This document shows, in pieces, positions 5,931-13,762 of a stretch of DNA of 14,560 bases. Made by a program: the position numbers and the translations under genes. A model generated the notes under the pieces. The model did no database searches. It was given only the letters and a program-made list of their open reading frames with translations, and was not told the DNA's origin. Positions within the stretch are counted from its first letter, which is position 1, and every line of letters starts with the position of its first letter. The DNA comes from JBBQXY01 sp038209195 (GTDB lineage Bacteria > Chloroflexota > Ktedonobacteria > Ktedonobacterales > Ktedonobacteraceae): assembly GCA_038209195.1 (NCBI GenBank), contig JBBQXY010000147.1:1-14560 (forward strand), read 5' to 3'.

Positions 5931-7601
5931 TTACTTTCCGCCATTGAGGGCCGCGTCAAAGATAATCTGGTCGATCAACTGTTCCACGGGAGCGCGATCA
6001 TCAGTAAAATAGACCTTGCTTGTCTTTTCCTCGCGAATATTGCCATAGTTCATACTGGCATACGCCACGCTTTTTAGCAGAGGATTGCTCATATTGGCTG
6101 CGTTGATATAAAAATTGTTCAAGGACGTGGAGGCGTTGGTGCCAATGACCAAGCTATTCTCAAAACGTTGTGTATCGATGATATAGACATTGGAGAAAAC
6201 TGCTCGCATGGTTTGTGCCAGGGCTTCGACGAGGCGAAAGTCGCAGCAGGTGCGTCCCGCGTTAATGACGGCGACACCCTGTGGTGTCAAGTGCGCTTGT
6301 ACCTCCCGAAAAAACTCGACCGATGTCAATTGGAAAGGAACATAAGGCTGTTGATAAGCATCGATGCCGATTTCATCATAGTGCTGTGTGGTTGTCGAGA
6401 GATAATAGCGTCCATCTTGCACGATGACATGCAGATTGGGTTCATCCATATGAAAGTATTGTCGCGCCAGGTCTACAATAGTGCCATCAATCTCGACGCC
6501 ATCAATGGGAATAGGGCCATAAATAGCGGTAAATTCACGCGGAATAGTACCAGCACCCAGCCCGATAATGGCTACTTTATGCACCTGACTCGGAGTGAAG
6601 GGCGGCTTATTGAAGTACGGAGCCACCAGGAAGTAGTCCCACGGTCCCTGTGTCAAGACCTGCTCAGGATTGTAGAGGGAATGAATGCCAAGCCCCTCAT
6701 TCAGAACAAGTTGTATCTCATTGCCAACGCGTACAACTTGAATGTAATTATAGGGAGATTCGCGTTCAGCGAGCATGGTACCACCGCCATTACTGCCACT
6801 CGGCGGCTTGATCGGCCCTTGCGAGGCAATCATCGCCAGTGCCATCGGCAGTAAGAGCAAAATGGAGAGCATGCTCTTATCCAGGCGTGGACCACGCGGT
6901 CGGCGCGGCGAAGATGGTTCGCCGCGTGTGCGAGCAATGACCAGTCCGAGAATGGAGACAAGCAGCAGCGAAACGGCAAAAACAAAGAAGGTACGATACG
7001 TACCGAAGGTGGGGATAAGCCAGAGCACGGGCAAGAAGGTGCCAAGGATGCTACCAGCCGTCGAAATGGCGTAGAGCTGTCCAGCGGTGCGCCCGGATCT
7101 ACCTATCTGCTCGACACTCAAGCGAATGGCAAAGGGCGATACACAGCCCAGTAGGATCATGGGAATGGCGAACAGCAGAATGACAGCGACCAACGAGCCA
7201 TAAAAGACGCTGATTGAGTACGTGGCAAAGGATGAAAGCGACCAACTCAGAATGGGACGTGAGATGAAAGGTATCAGCCCAATCAAAAAGGCCGCGCAAA
7301 TCGTCAGGAGGTAGAGCACCGCCGGACGCGGATAGCGATCAGCAATGCGCCCACCGACATAATAGCCAATGGTGAGATAAAGCAGGATGAGGCCAATCAG
7401 GTTTGCCCAGACGAACAGCGAGGTGCCAAAGTAGGGAGCCAACAGCCGCGAAGCAGAGAGTTCTACCGCCAAAGAGCAGGCACCCGCTACAAAGACGAGC
7501 AGAATAAGCAACCAGCCCTGCACAGTACGACCAGAGGTGGTGGAAACGACGCCATCATCTTCGGTAGGTGCTTTGTTGGGGCCAGGGGTTGTAGTGGACA
7601 T
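5931..7601 (-). CDS. Fused MFS-like/spermidine-synthase-like membrane protein
   Basis: 556 residues from the chosen start; the numbers here count from an alternative ATG at 7634 that adds 11 residues. The N-terminal part (about 38-270) has some seven or eight membrane segments of MFS/SpeE-fusion type. A cytosolic Rossmann methyltransferase-like domain follows: IIGLGAGTIPRE (356-367), VEID (380-383), VQDGRYYL (405-412), DAYQQPYVPFQLTSVEFF (425-442) and the terminal DDRAPVEQ (545-552). These match the fused MFS/spermidine synthase family. The usual D(Y/S)xDP of true aminopropyltransferases is replaced by DAYQQP, so polyamine synthesis should not be assumed and no speD is present. The upstream ATG has no ribosome site, while AAAGAGAG lies about 11 nt before the ATG at 7601, though it is weak. 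It sits in a three-gene same-strand run. Confidence 0.88.
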   Translation of the reverse strand: MSTTTPGPNKAPTEDDGVVSTTSGRTVQGWLLILLVFVAGACSLAVELSASRLLAPYFGTSLFVWANLIGLILLYLTIGYYVGGRIADRYPRPAVLYLLTICAAFLIGLIPFISRPILSWSLSSFATYSISVFYGSLVAVILLFAIPMILLGCVSPFAIRLSVEQIGRSGRTAGQLYAISTAGSILGTFLPVLWLIPTFGTYRTFFVFAVSLLLVSILGLVIARTRGEPSSPRRPRGPRLDKSMLSILLLLPMALAMIASQGPIKPPSGSNGGGTMLAERESPYNYIQVVRVGNEIQLVLNEGLGIHSLYNPEQVLTQGPWDYFLVAPYFNKPPFTPSQVHKVAIIGLGAGTIPREFTAIYGPIPIDGVEIDGTIVDLARQYFHMDEPNLHVIVQDGRYYLSTTTQHYDEIGIDAYQQPYVPFQLTSVEFFREVQAHLTPQGVAVINAGRTCCDFRLVEALAQTMRAVFSNVYIIDTQRFENSLVIGTNASTSLNNFYINAANMSNPLLKSVAYASMNYGNIREEKTSKVYFTDDRAPVEQLIDQIIFDAALNGGK

Positions 7602-7701
7602 AGCGCGATAGTCTCTCTTTCTTTTTCCGTTCATAAGGGAGAAGTGCGTGGCTTACATAAGATGAATTGACCCTTACGCTTGCGAGAATGTATCAGTTTC
7701 T

Positions 7702-9861
7702 CTATTGTCGCATATCTGGCAAGAGTAGTCGAGTAAGTAATGGGGCTTCTAACTCGCGTGAGGCCCGACGTAGGCGTGCAAAGGTTTCCAACTCCATACT
7801 GTCCTCTAGGGTAGTCAGGAAGAGTTCGAGGTAGTTAACGGTGGCATATTGCAAAGACTGGCGCAGCTTCAAGGTGTAGAAAAGCACGGCTAGAGCTTCG
7901 GCTGGGTGGCCTTGCTCATAGAACAAGACGCCGATATTGGTCAAGATCATGCCCTCGTTGTAATGTTCATCCAAGGTAAGGGCAAAGCGCAGTGCCTCCT
8001 GGTAGAAACTCAACGCCTGGGTGTAGTCTTTGACAGCGTGGTGCAGAATACCCAGGTTATGCAACAATACGCTCTCTAGCAGAGCATCTTGCAGTTGCCG
8101 GTTCAAGACACGGGCTTGCTCAAAGTTCGCACGGGCCAGTTCCCATTCGTTCTTGCTGCGATAGAGTTCGCCCTGGTTCGTCAAGGTGATGGCTACACCG
8201 TGCCGCTCGCCAATTTTGCGTTGCACAGCAAGCGCACGTTCATAATAAGCCCAACTTTGCTCAGGGAGGCCCAGGCGATCATAGAGCAGCCCCAGGTGAT
8301 TGCAGATCAATCCTTCATCACGGCGCGTTAACACACCATTGGGTGGCAACATCGACATATAGATACCTATCAATGCATTCCAGGCACCCCATTGCACCAT
8401 GCTCTCGTAAACCGCCTCTTCCAGGAGCAAATCGCAAGCCTGTTGCCAGTGCCAGCCAAGGCAGAGGTGACGTATCGTTGCTAGCAAAGAGGCAATATCC
8501 TGCGGGCTGTTGCGTTTCTCAGGGGGTAGGCGGTATTCTTGCGCCACCTGCTTATAGTAGTTTGCTACGCGCATATGACCGGCAGCAACCGCGATCTCCC
8601 GCGCTTCCTGGTTATCGACCGCGGGATGCGCTACAGCACTTATGCCCAGTGAGGAGGAAGCGCGGCCTTTGGCGTGAAGTTCGCTCCCATCCAGATAGTG
8701 GTCAATAACATATTGGCGTACTAACGGATGCAAGACATAGGAAGGTACATCCTGTGTATTCATCCTCTCTTGCACCAGGGAGAGCCGCACCAGGTTCGGC
8801 AATTCTTTCTCAAAACGAGCGACTTTCATGCCTGGAGCTTCACCAGCGATCGTCATAAATATGCCACGCGCTGGTACCGGTTCGCTGAATAGACTGAGTA
8901 CACGCATTAAGGCGTGTTGGATGGGGTTCAGGCTACGATAGATAGCGGCGATAAGATGCAAGGAGACTTCGCCCCTCCACACAGGCGTATACTCAGGAGA
9001 GTGTAGCAAAGAGTTTAACGAAAGACCACTCATCTTCATCAGTGTACTGCATAGTACCAGGGAATAGGTATGACCAGCACAACGCTGCCAGAGGCCCGAT
9101 AGCTCCTCATATTCTCCCTGGACGCCTCTCTGTTGTAGCAGAGCCAGACCTTCCGGCATACTTAGGCGTGAAACGAGAAATGAACGCACGCGCGTTTGCA
9201 TCTCCTGAGTTTGTGGGCCATAGAGTGAAAGATTGCAGGTGAGCAAGAGACGGCTCACACCAAGGTCTTGCAACAGCATTTCCAGGAAAAGATGTATAGC
9301 TCCGCGTCCCTCCAAACCTTGGTTGGTTTGGGGGTGCAAAAGCGACTCAAACTGATCCAGCACCACAAAGGCTGGTTCTTGTGGACGCCGTAAAGCACGT
9401 AAGAGCGTGGAGATCTGTTGCTCCGGCTTCTGCAGGAAAAAGCCCGGCTCACTGGCCTGTATACCACTGAGAATAGCGGCAATTACATCAGGTAGTGTGG
9501 CATGTGCGCCGATGCTCAACCAGACCAGGTGTTTAGGGCCGGGTAATCCCGCCTGAGCAGCAATTGCTAGACGACGATGTAACAGGGCTGCGAGGGTCGT
9601 TTTTCCTGCTCCAGCTTCCCCAGTAAGGATAACCGCACTGCTTTGCAGATCGGTTATCATACACTGAACCATGTTGACCTCGTCCCCGCGTTGCATGATA
9701 ACACTGCTATCTGTTCCAGGTGAAACAATAGCATCTAGACCGAATGTGTAATGGCGGAGCGTTGGCTGCACTTTGAGACGCACAGTAGCGAGCATATACG
9801 TGCTCTCAGGTAGCTTGAATGATAGGTTTCTGATATCCTGGGCTTGACTTGACACTTGCAT
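7702..9861 (-). CDS. STAND/NB-ARC-like ATPase with C-terminal TPRs
   Basis: 719 residues, soluble. Residues 77-89 hold a Walker A (ILTGEAGAGKTT), 164-172 a Walker B (AFVVLDQFE), and 203-210 an SRLLLTCN sensor strand. A GHTYSLVL segment at about 263-270 sits where NB-ARC proteins have GLPLAL. A winged-helix-like region follows (about 300-395, ending YVLHPLVRQYVIDHY). Residues about 517-674 contain four TPR-type repeats (NHLGLLYDRLGLPEQSWAYY, TNQGELYRSKNEWELARANF, HNLGILHHAVKDYTQALSFY, TNIGVLFYEQGHPAEALAVL). This is the layout of AfsR/MalT-like signalling ATPases, where the TPRs sense a ligand or partner. The first 60 residues contain no DNA-binding or nuclease domain that I recognise, so the output is unknown. 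AAGGA lies about 12 nt before the ATG. Confidence 0.9.
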   Translation of the reverse strand: MQVSSQAQDIRNLSFKLPESTYMLATVRLKVQPTLRHYTFGLDAIVSPGTDSSVIMQRGDEVNMVQCMITDLQSSAVILTGEAGAGKTTLAALLHRRLAIAAQAGLPGPKHLVWLSIGAHATLPDVIAAILSGIQASEPGFFLQKPEQQISTLLRALRRPQEPAFVVLDQFESLLHPQTNQGLEGRGAIHLFLEMLLQDLGVSRLLLTCNLSLYGPQTQEMQTRVRSFLVSRLSMPEGLALLQQRGVQGEYEELSGLWQRCAGHTYSLVLCSTLMKMSGLSLNSLLHSPEYTPVWRGEVSLHLIAAIYRSLNPIQHALMRVLSLFSEPVPARGIFMTIAGEAPGMKVARFEKELPNLVRLSLVQERMNTQDVPSYVLHPLVRQYVIDHYLDGSELHAKGRASSSLGISAVAHPAVDNQEAREIAVAAGHMRVANYYKQVAQEYRLPPEKRNSPQDIASLLATIRHLCLGWHWQQACDLLLEEAVYESMVQWGAWNALIGIYMSMLPPNGVLTRRDEGLICNHLGLLYDRLGLPEQSWAYYERALAVQRKIGERHGVAITLTNQGELYRSKNEWELARANFEQARVLNRQLQDALLESVLLHNLGILHHAVKDYTQALSFYQEALRFALTLDEHYNEGMILTNIGVLFYEQGHPAEALAVLFYTLKLRQSLQYATVNYLELFLTTLEDSMELETFARLRRASRELEAPLLTRLLLPDMRQ

Positions 9862-10054
9862 ACGTTATTCGTTTCCTTGACTTCCCCTGGATTCGTCACG
9901 AAATTTAGTATACTATACAATCTGGCCAACAAGTTTCTGGTAGCCTAAATATGCTAATATTGATTGGTCAGTAAAAGTTCACGACTCCTCATCGCTTTAA
10001 ACCTCCAGTGAACAAGCCCAGAGAAGTCAAGTAAGTTGGAAGGGGCTTAAATGC
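9862..10054. promoter_or_regulatory. Divergent promoter region of the STAND ATPase gene and fmt
   Basis: The 193-bp gap separates two divergent genes. The palindrome TAGTATACTA at 9906-9915 contains TATACT on both strands (plus 9909-9914, minus 9907-9912), so overlapping divergent -10 boxes are possible. No convincing -35 box is seen at the right distance for either direction. Confidence 0.3.
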
Positions 10055-11032
10055 ATGTTACGTCTAATTTATATGGGGACACCACAGTTCGCGGTTCCAG
10101 CATTGGAGGCACTCATTGCGGGTGCGGCTCCTGGGCAAATTCTCAAGGACGGACTTGAAATTGTCAGTGCCATTACGAGGGTGGATAAGCCTGTGGGGCG
10201 GGGACAAGGCATTGTTTATACTCCAGTGAAGCAGACGGCTCTGGCCCACAATATTCCGGTCTGGCAACCAGGTTCATTGAAACGCCTAGAAAATATCGCC
10301 ACCTTGGCAGAGTATCAGGCCGATCTGTATATTGTGGCTGCTTTTGGGCAAATTCTACCGCAAGCCGTGCTCGATCTGCCGCGCTATGGGACGCTCAATA
10401 TCCACGCCTCGCTTTTACCCAAGTATCGCGGCGTCTCGCCCATCACCGAGGCAATATTGCAAGGTGATGCCGAGGCGGGTGTAACAATCATGCAGATTGA
10501 CGCTGGTGTGGATACCGGCCCCATACTGCTCAAGCGCAGTATCCCATTGGCGGGAGATGAGACCACTGGCAGTTTGACCGCCAAATTGGCAGACCTGGGG
10601 GCGCAGGCGCTAGTGGAGGTATTACCACGCTGGGTGGCAAGAGAGATTACGTCTGAGCCACAAGATGAGCTACAAGCCTCGCACACCCATATGTTGCGTA
10701 AAGAGGATGGAGAGATCTCCTGGCAGCAACCAGCAGCAGTGTTAGCACGCAAAGTTCGCGCCTATACGCCGTGGCCCGGAGCCTATAGCCACTGGAGAGG
10801 CAAACTTATAAAGATTGTCACCGCCGCCGCAGTTCCCTTAGAGCCAGGTGAGGCAGTGCCTACAGGAACCGTGACGCTACGCGAGGAGGCAGGGCATAAA
10901 ACACTAGCAATTGTGACAGGGCGGGGATTGTTGGCTATCAAGCAACTACAACTTGAAGGGAAGCGGGCAATGGGTGCAGAAGAGTTCTTGCGCGGTTATC
11001 CGCAGATTCCTGGGGAGGTATTGGGAACATAA
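10055..11032 (+). CDS. fmt: Methionyl-tRNA formyltransferase
   Basis: Cytosolic enzyme that transfers the formyl group of 10-formyltetrahydrofolate to initiator Met-tRNA, needed for efficient bacterial translation initiation. At 325 residues it is slightly longer than typical. The N-terminal formyltransferase domain opens with IYMGTPQFAVPALEAL, has the SLLPKYRG loop (119-126), and keeps the catalytic triad equivalents N115, H117 and D153 (LNIHASLLP; DAGVDTGPIL). The C-terminal OB-like tRNA-binding domain includes ISWQQPAAVLARKVRAYTPW PGAYSHW (221-247). AAGGGG at 10040-10045, 9 nt before the ATG, supports the start. The common partner def (peptide deformylase) is not adjacent. A long hairpin closes the gene. 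Confidence 0.97.
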   Translation: MLRLIYMGTPQFAVPALEALIAGAAPGQILKDGLEIVSAITRVDKPVGRGQGIVYTPVKQTALAHNIPVWQPGSLKRLENIATLAEYQADLYIVAAFGQILPQAVLDLPRYGTLNIHASLLPKYRGVSPITEAILQGDAEAGVTIMQIDAGVDTGPILLKRSIPLAGDETTGSLTAKLADLGAQALVEVLPRWVAREITSEPQDELQASHTHMLRKEDGEISWQQPAAVLARKVRAYTPWPGAYSHWRGKLIKIVTAAAVPLEPGEAVPTGTVTLREEAGHKTLAIVTGRGLLAIKQLQLEGKRAMGAEEFLRGYPQIPGEVLGT

Positions 11033-11042
11033 CAGCGAGGTC

Positions 11043-11105
11043 TTTTTTGTGAGTAAGGCAGAGCTTGCTATCCACGGACATAAGCTCTGCCTTATTCACA
11101 AAAAA
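11043..11105. terminator. Long hairpin between the convergent fmt and small membrane protein genes
   Basis: Arms 11043-11066 and 11082-11105 form a 24-bp stem with one G/T pair and a 15-nt loop. It begins 10 nt after the fmt stop and ends 7 nt before the stop of the minus-strand gene, so a two-way terminator is the natural reading. Unusually, the T run is in the 5' arm and the A run in the 3' arm, where they pair with each other. A separate GTTGTTTTT (11106-11114) follows in the plus direction only. Confidence 0.8.
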
Positions 11106-11112
11106 GTTGTTT

Positions 11113-11331
11113 TTAGCGAACGCTAGATTTTGGGCGTGTTACCAGTGCCGCGATAACACAAATGACGAAGATACCATAGAACAGGACCATATGCGAGGGC
11201 TGCATCTCATTAGCTGGATGCGTACCAAACGTCGCTACATGGTGGAAACCAGGGATGGTATAGTAGATGCCAATAAGCAACGCAACAACTGCGACCGCAA
11301 TAGCACCAAAGAAAATTGCCGGGTTTTTCAT
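11113..11331 (-). CDS. Small two-helix membrane protein, MKNP type (copy 2)
   Basis: 72 residues, function unknown. The hydrophobic segments at about 5-26 and 49-65 are separated by a polar loop containing FHHVATFGTHPANE, and the protein ends in a basic tail (RPKSSVR). The frame extends to an ATG at 11352, but AAGGAAG sits 8 nt before the ATG at 11331 and that start gives MKNPAIFFGAIA, matching the MKNPMLYYGIIA of the next gene upstream. The two are therefore divergent paralogues in tandem. The loop histidines might bind a metal or haem, but this is speculation. Confidence 0.75.
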   Translation of the reverse strand: MKNPAIFFGAIAVAVVALLIGIYYTIPGFHHVATFGTHPANEMQPSHMVLFYGIFVICVIAALVTRPKSSVR

Positions 11332-11357
11332 TGGATAAACTTCCTTTTTCATTCACA

Positions 11358-11386
11358 AAGAGACATTAAGACCTCTAATGTCTCTT
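11358..11386 (-). terminator. Hairpin between the two MKNP membrane protein genes
   Basis: Arms 11358-11368 and 11376-11386 make a perfect 11-bp stem with a 7-nt loop. It lies 47 nt beyond the stop of the upstream small gene and 26 nt before the start of the downstream one. On the minus strand only TGTG follows the stem, with no U tract, so it could be a terminator or a structured 5' leader. Confidence 0.45.
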
Positions 11387-11433
11387 ATTGCCTCTTTGCA
11401 CATTTCTCGTATAAGAACACTAGAACGACTAGA

Positions 11434-11622
11434 TTAGGCGGCTTTGGGCTTCATAACAAACCAGCCAGCAACGCCAGCAATCAACAGAACAACACCTACG
11501 CCTAAAGCAAGATAGGGAAGGGTATGATGTTTACCAGCCATGCCGGCCAGTAAAACCCCACCAACAACAAGAGCGATGACGCCAAGAGCGATGATACCGT
11601 AGTAAAGCATTGGATTCTTCAT
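11434..11622 (-). CDS. Small two-helix membrane protein, MKNP type (copy 1)
   Basis: 62 residues, function unknown. It has two hydrophobic segments (about 5-27 and 36-56) around a short polar turn GKHHTLP, with a basic end KPKAA. It is very rich in Gly, Val and Leu, with glycine-zipper-like spacing in both helices. AGGTAGGT lies about 11 nt before the ATG. The opening MKNPMLYYGIIALGVIALVV resembles the opening of the downstream small protein, so the pair probably arose by duplication. The short length and lack of a signal cleavage site suggest an integral inner-membrane accessory protein. Confidence 0.75.
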   Translation of the reverse strand: MKNPMLYYGIIALGVIALVVGGVLLAGMAGKHHTLPYLALGVGVVLLIAGVAGWFVMKPKAA

Positions 11623-11707
11623 TAGTATGAAATACCTACCTATTCTTCTAATTCTTTGAATATATACGCGTTGGCCTGTCCAAAACGTACCTCTATTGTA
11701 TCAAACG

Positions 11708-11730
11708 TGTAAAGCTCTCTATGCTTCACA
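11708..11730 (-). terminator. Weak hairpin after uppP
   Basis: Arms 11708-11715 and 11723-11730 form an 8-bp stem with a 7-nt loop, 31 nt beyond the uppP stop. One position is A/C on the plus strand but G-U in minus-strand RNA, so the stem forms only in the uppP transcript. There is no clear U tract. Confidence 0.3.
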
Positions 11731-11760
11731 GGACAGTAACAAATAGCCAATTTGGGTAAT

Positions 11761-12651
11761 TTAGGCTCGCGCCTGAAAAACAGTTAAAAACAGTATTAGT
11801 GCTATCAAGCCCAATCCCCAGCAATAAATGGCAAAAGGATAGAGGCCCCTGGTCTCAAAATACTTCATCAAGAACCGGGTGCTGACAAAGGCTGCGACAC
11901 CGGAGATCACCATACCCATCAGGATCAGTACGAGGACAGAATTTGGCTGACCGATCAGTTGTGGCAGCTCCAGGATGGCGGCGGCACCAATAATTGGCGT
12001 ACCGAGCAAGAAGGAGAAACGCGCCGCATCCTCGTGGTTGAGACGGATGCCCAGGCCAGCCACCATACTCGCGCCAGAGCGCGAAATGCCCGGAATAAGA
12101 GCCAGGGCCTGCGCGGTACCGACGACGAGTGCCTCTTTCCACGAGAGCGAGGAGAGCGGGCGGAACTGGGCCTCCCGTTCTTTCGTGCTAAGTCCCGCTT
12201 CTTTATCCAGGGCATGAACGCGCATGCGTTCGCCGAGAAAGAGCAACGAGCCATTGAGGATCAGGTAAGCGGAAGCAATCAATGGGGAAGCGAACAGTTG
12301 TTTGAGTGGATTCTGTAAAAAGACACCGAGCAATCCAGCCGGAATGCAGCCGATGATGATTAAGAAACTCACCCACTCTTCTGTTCCTTTGCGCACCTCA
12401 CCGTCTTTGATGCTTTTGAAGAGGCTGCGCAGCACTTGTAACCAGTCACGCCAGAAATAGAGTACCAGGGCGATAGCGGTACCCAGATGCAACGCAACGA
12501 TGAGTGGCAAGAAGCTTGGGTTGCCAACAAGGTCTCCCCAGCCAAAGAGGCCAGGGAAGATCACGGTATTGCCAAGACTGCTAATAGGGAATAACTCGGT
12601 AATACCCTGTAGCAGAGCCAGAAAAATCGTTTGCCAGATGTTGAGGTTCAT
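11761..12651 (-). CDS. uppP: Undecaprenyl-diphosphatase (UppP/BacA family)
   Basis: Integral membrane enzyme that dephosphorylates undecaprenyl diphosphate so the lipid carrier can be reused for peptidoglycan; overproduction in other bacteria gives bacitracin resistance. 296 residues, about eight membrane segments. Both family motifs are present: QGITELFPISSLGN (15-28) and PGISRSGASMVAGL (187-200). Against E. coli BacA, E21 is kept as E19, S27 as S25 and R174 as R191, but E17 is Q15 (common in the family) and H30 is N28. The codon for N28 is AAT. A charged cytoplasmic loop lies at about 143-172. It starts 19 nt after the mltG stop, with only AAGAGAG as a weak ribosome site, so it is probably co-transcribed with ruvX and mltG. 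Confidence 0.93.
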   Translation of the reverse strand: MNLNIWQTIFLALLQGITELFPISSLGNTVIFPGLFGWGDLVGNPSFLPLIVALHLGTAIALVLYFWRDWLQVLRSLFKSIKDGEVRKGTEEWVSFLIIIGCIPAGLLGVFLQNPLKQLFASPLIASAYLILNGSLLFLGERMRVHALDKEAGLSTKEREAQFRPLSSLSWKEALVVGTAQALALIPGISRSGASMVAGLGIRLNHEDAARFSFLLGTPIIGAAAILELPQLIGQPNSVLVLILMGMVISGVAAFVSTRFLMKYFETRGLYPFAIYCWGLGLIALILFLTVFQARA

Positions 12652-12670
12652 GCGCTAATAACTCTCTTTA

Positions 12671-13762
12671 TCACAGATACTTTTGCTCTAATAGTTGGAA
12701 TTCTGCATATGTTTTTGCATAGACGATACTTCCCGTTTTGGTACTGAGGAAGTAGAAGTAGCTAGACTTAACGGGCGACGCCGCACCTGACAGCGTGGCA
12801 AGCCCTGGGCTACAGATAGGCGTTGGTGGTAGCCCCTGATTGACGTAGGTATTCCATGGGCTATTCGGGGCCACATCTTTCCCAAAGCCCTGGAATGTTA
12901 ACCAGTAATGTTGGGGAGGTGTGATGGAATCACGAGCATATTCGACCGAGGGGTCGGAACCCAGATAGCCTGCCGTATCGTTCGGAATGGTATTCATAGC
13001 ACGGTTATAGTACACGCCAGCGACGCCAGCGGCATCGCGATTATTATTTATCTCGCGTTGCACCAGCGAGGCCAGGATCACCATCTGGTATTCATTGAGG
13101 TGATTCGCTTGGGCTTTCGCTACTAGGTTGTTTTGTTGCACATAATCGTCAAAGGCAGTCAACATCCGGTTGACGACTAAACGAGCGTCGCCATCGACGG
13201 GAATGTCATAGGTGGCAGGGAAGAGCAACCCTTCCATGCTGTCATTATGCGGAATGAGCTTGAGCACTGGGTACTTATTGAAATCAGGGAACTGCGCTGG
13301 ATGTTTGGCGTAGTTCAAGAAATCCTGTTTATTGAATTTAGTCAGTCCAACCGAGGCGAACGCGTTGGCAATCTGCTCGATACGATATCCTTCAGGGATC
13401 GTCACAAAGAGAACATCGGGTATGGCATTGAGCAACTGGTCAATGATGTCGCTAATCGTCATACTGGAGTTCAGGTGGTCATAGCCGCCAGCCTGCAATT
13501 GCGTATCCAAACCCTTGATGCGCGCCCAGACGCGAAAAGCCAGGGCGTTGCGAATCAACCCTTTGTTCTGCAAGTCGTCGGCAATCTGGGCGGTTGACTC
13601 ACCACTGGTAATTTTGACTGGAATGACTTTCCCCACGCCAGCGGAAACAGGCCGAAAAATATCGCTGGCGGTATTCCATGCATAGTAAACAGCCCCAAAG
13701 ATCAGTATGCCTAGCAAAAATACTGCTATAATGGCACCGCTTGCGCTTCGTCCTCTCGTCAT
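12671..13762 (-). CDS. mltG: Endolytic murein transglycosylase MltG
   Basis: Membrane-anchored lytic transglycosylase that cleaves nascent peptidoglycan strands and helps set glycan length. 363 residues, with one N-terminal membrane helix (about 9-30) after a basic start MTRGRSASG. A LysM-like segment follows (about 52-85; ESTAQIADDLQNKGLI). The YceG core has TIPEGYRIEQIA (121-132), MEGLLFPATYDI (176-187), ASLVQREINN (231-240) with the expected catalytic glutamate E237, and GYLGSDPSVEYA (265-276). It ends with the family's SPWNTYVNQGLPPTPICSPG (301-320). Its ATG overlaps the ruvX TGA in an ATGA, which implies translational coupling. The ruvX-mltG pairing is seen in many bacteria. Confidence 0.96.
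   Translation of the reverse strand: MTRGRSASGAIIAVFLLGILIFGAVYYAWNTASDIFRPVSAGVGKVIPVKITSGESTAQIADDLQNKGLIRNALAFRVWARIKGLDTQLQAGGYDHLNSSMTISDIIDQLLNAIPDVLFVTIPEGYRIEQIANAFASVGLTKFNKQDFLNYAKHPAQFPDFNKYPVLKLIPHNDSMEGLLFPATYDIPVDGDARLVVNRMLTAFDDYVQQNNLVAKAQANHLNEYQMVILASLVQREINNNRDAAGVAGVYYNRAMNTIPNDTAGYLGSDPSVEYARDSITPPQHYWLTFQGFGKDVAPNSPWNTYVNQGLPPTPICSPGLATLSGAASPVKSSYFYFLSTKTGSIVYAKTYAEFQLLEQKYL

Noticed and set aside
6168..6854. 228-codon plus-strand ORF
   Set aside because: Antisense shadow of the spermidine-synthase-like gene, which has clear motifs on the other strand.
5931..7601. Genuine spermidine synthase (speE)
   Set aside because: The aminopropyltransferase motif is altered (DAYQQP), it is fused to a membrane region, and there is no speD or other polyamine gene.
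7702..9861. Anti-phage STAND (Avs-like) defence gene
   Set aside because: No nuclease, protease or other effector domain is visible, and no defence genes are nearby; a signalling role is equally possible.
11065..11505. 146-codon plus-strand ORF
   Set aside because: It begins in the loop and stem of the fmt hairpin and crosses two opposite-strand small genes that have good ribosome sites.
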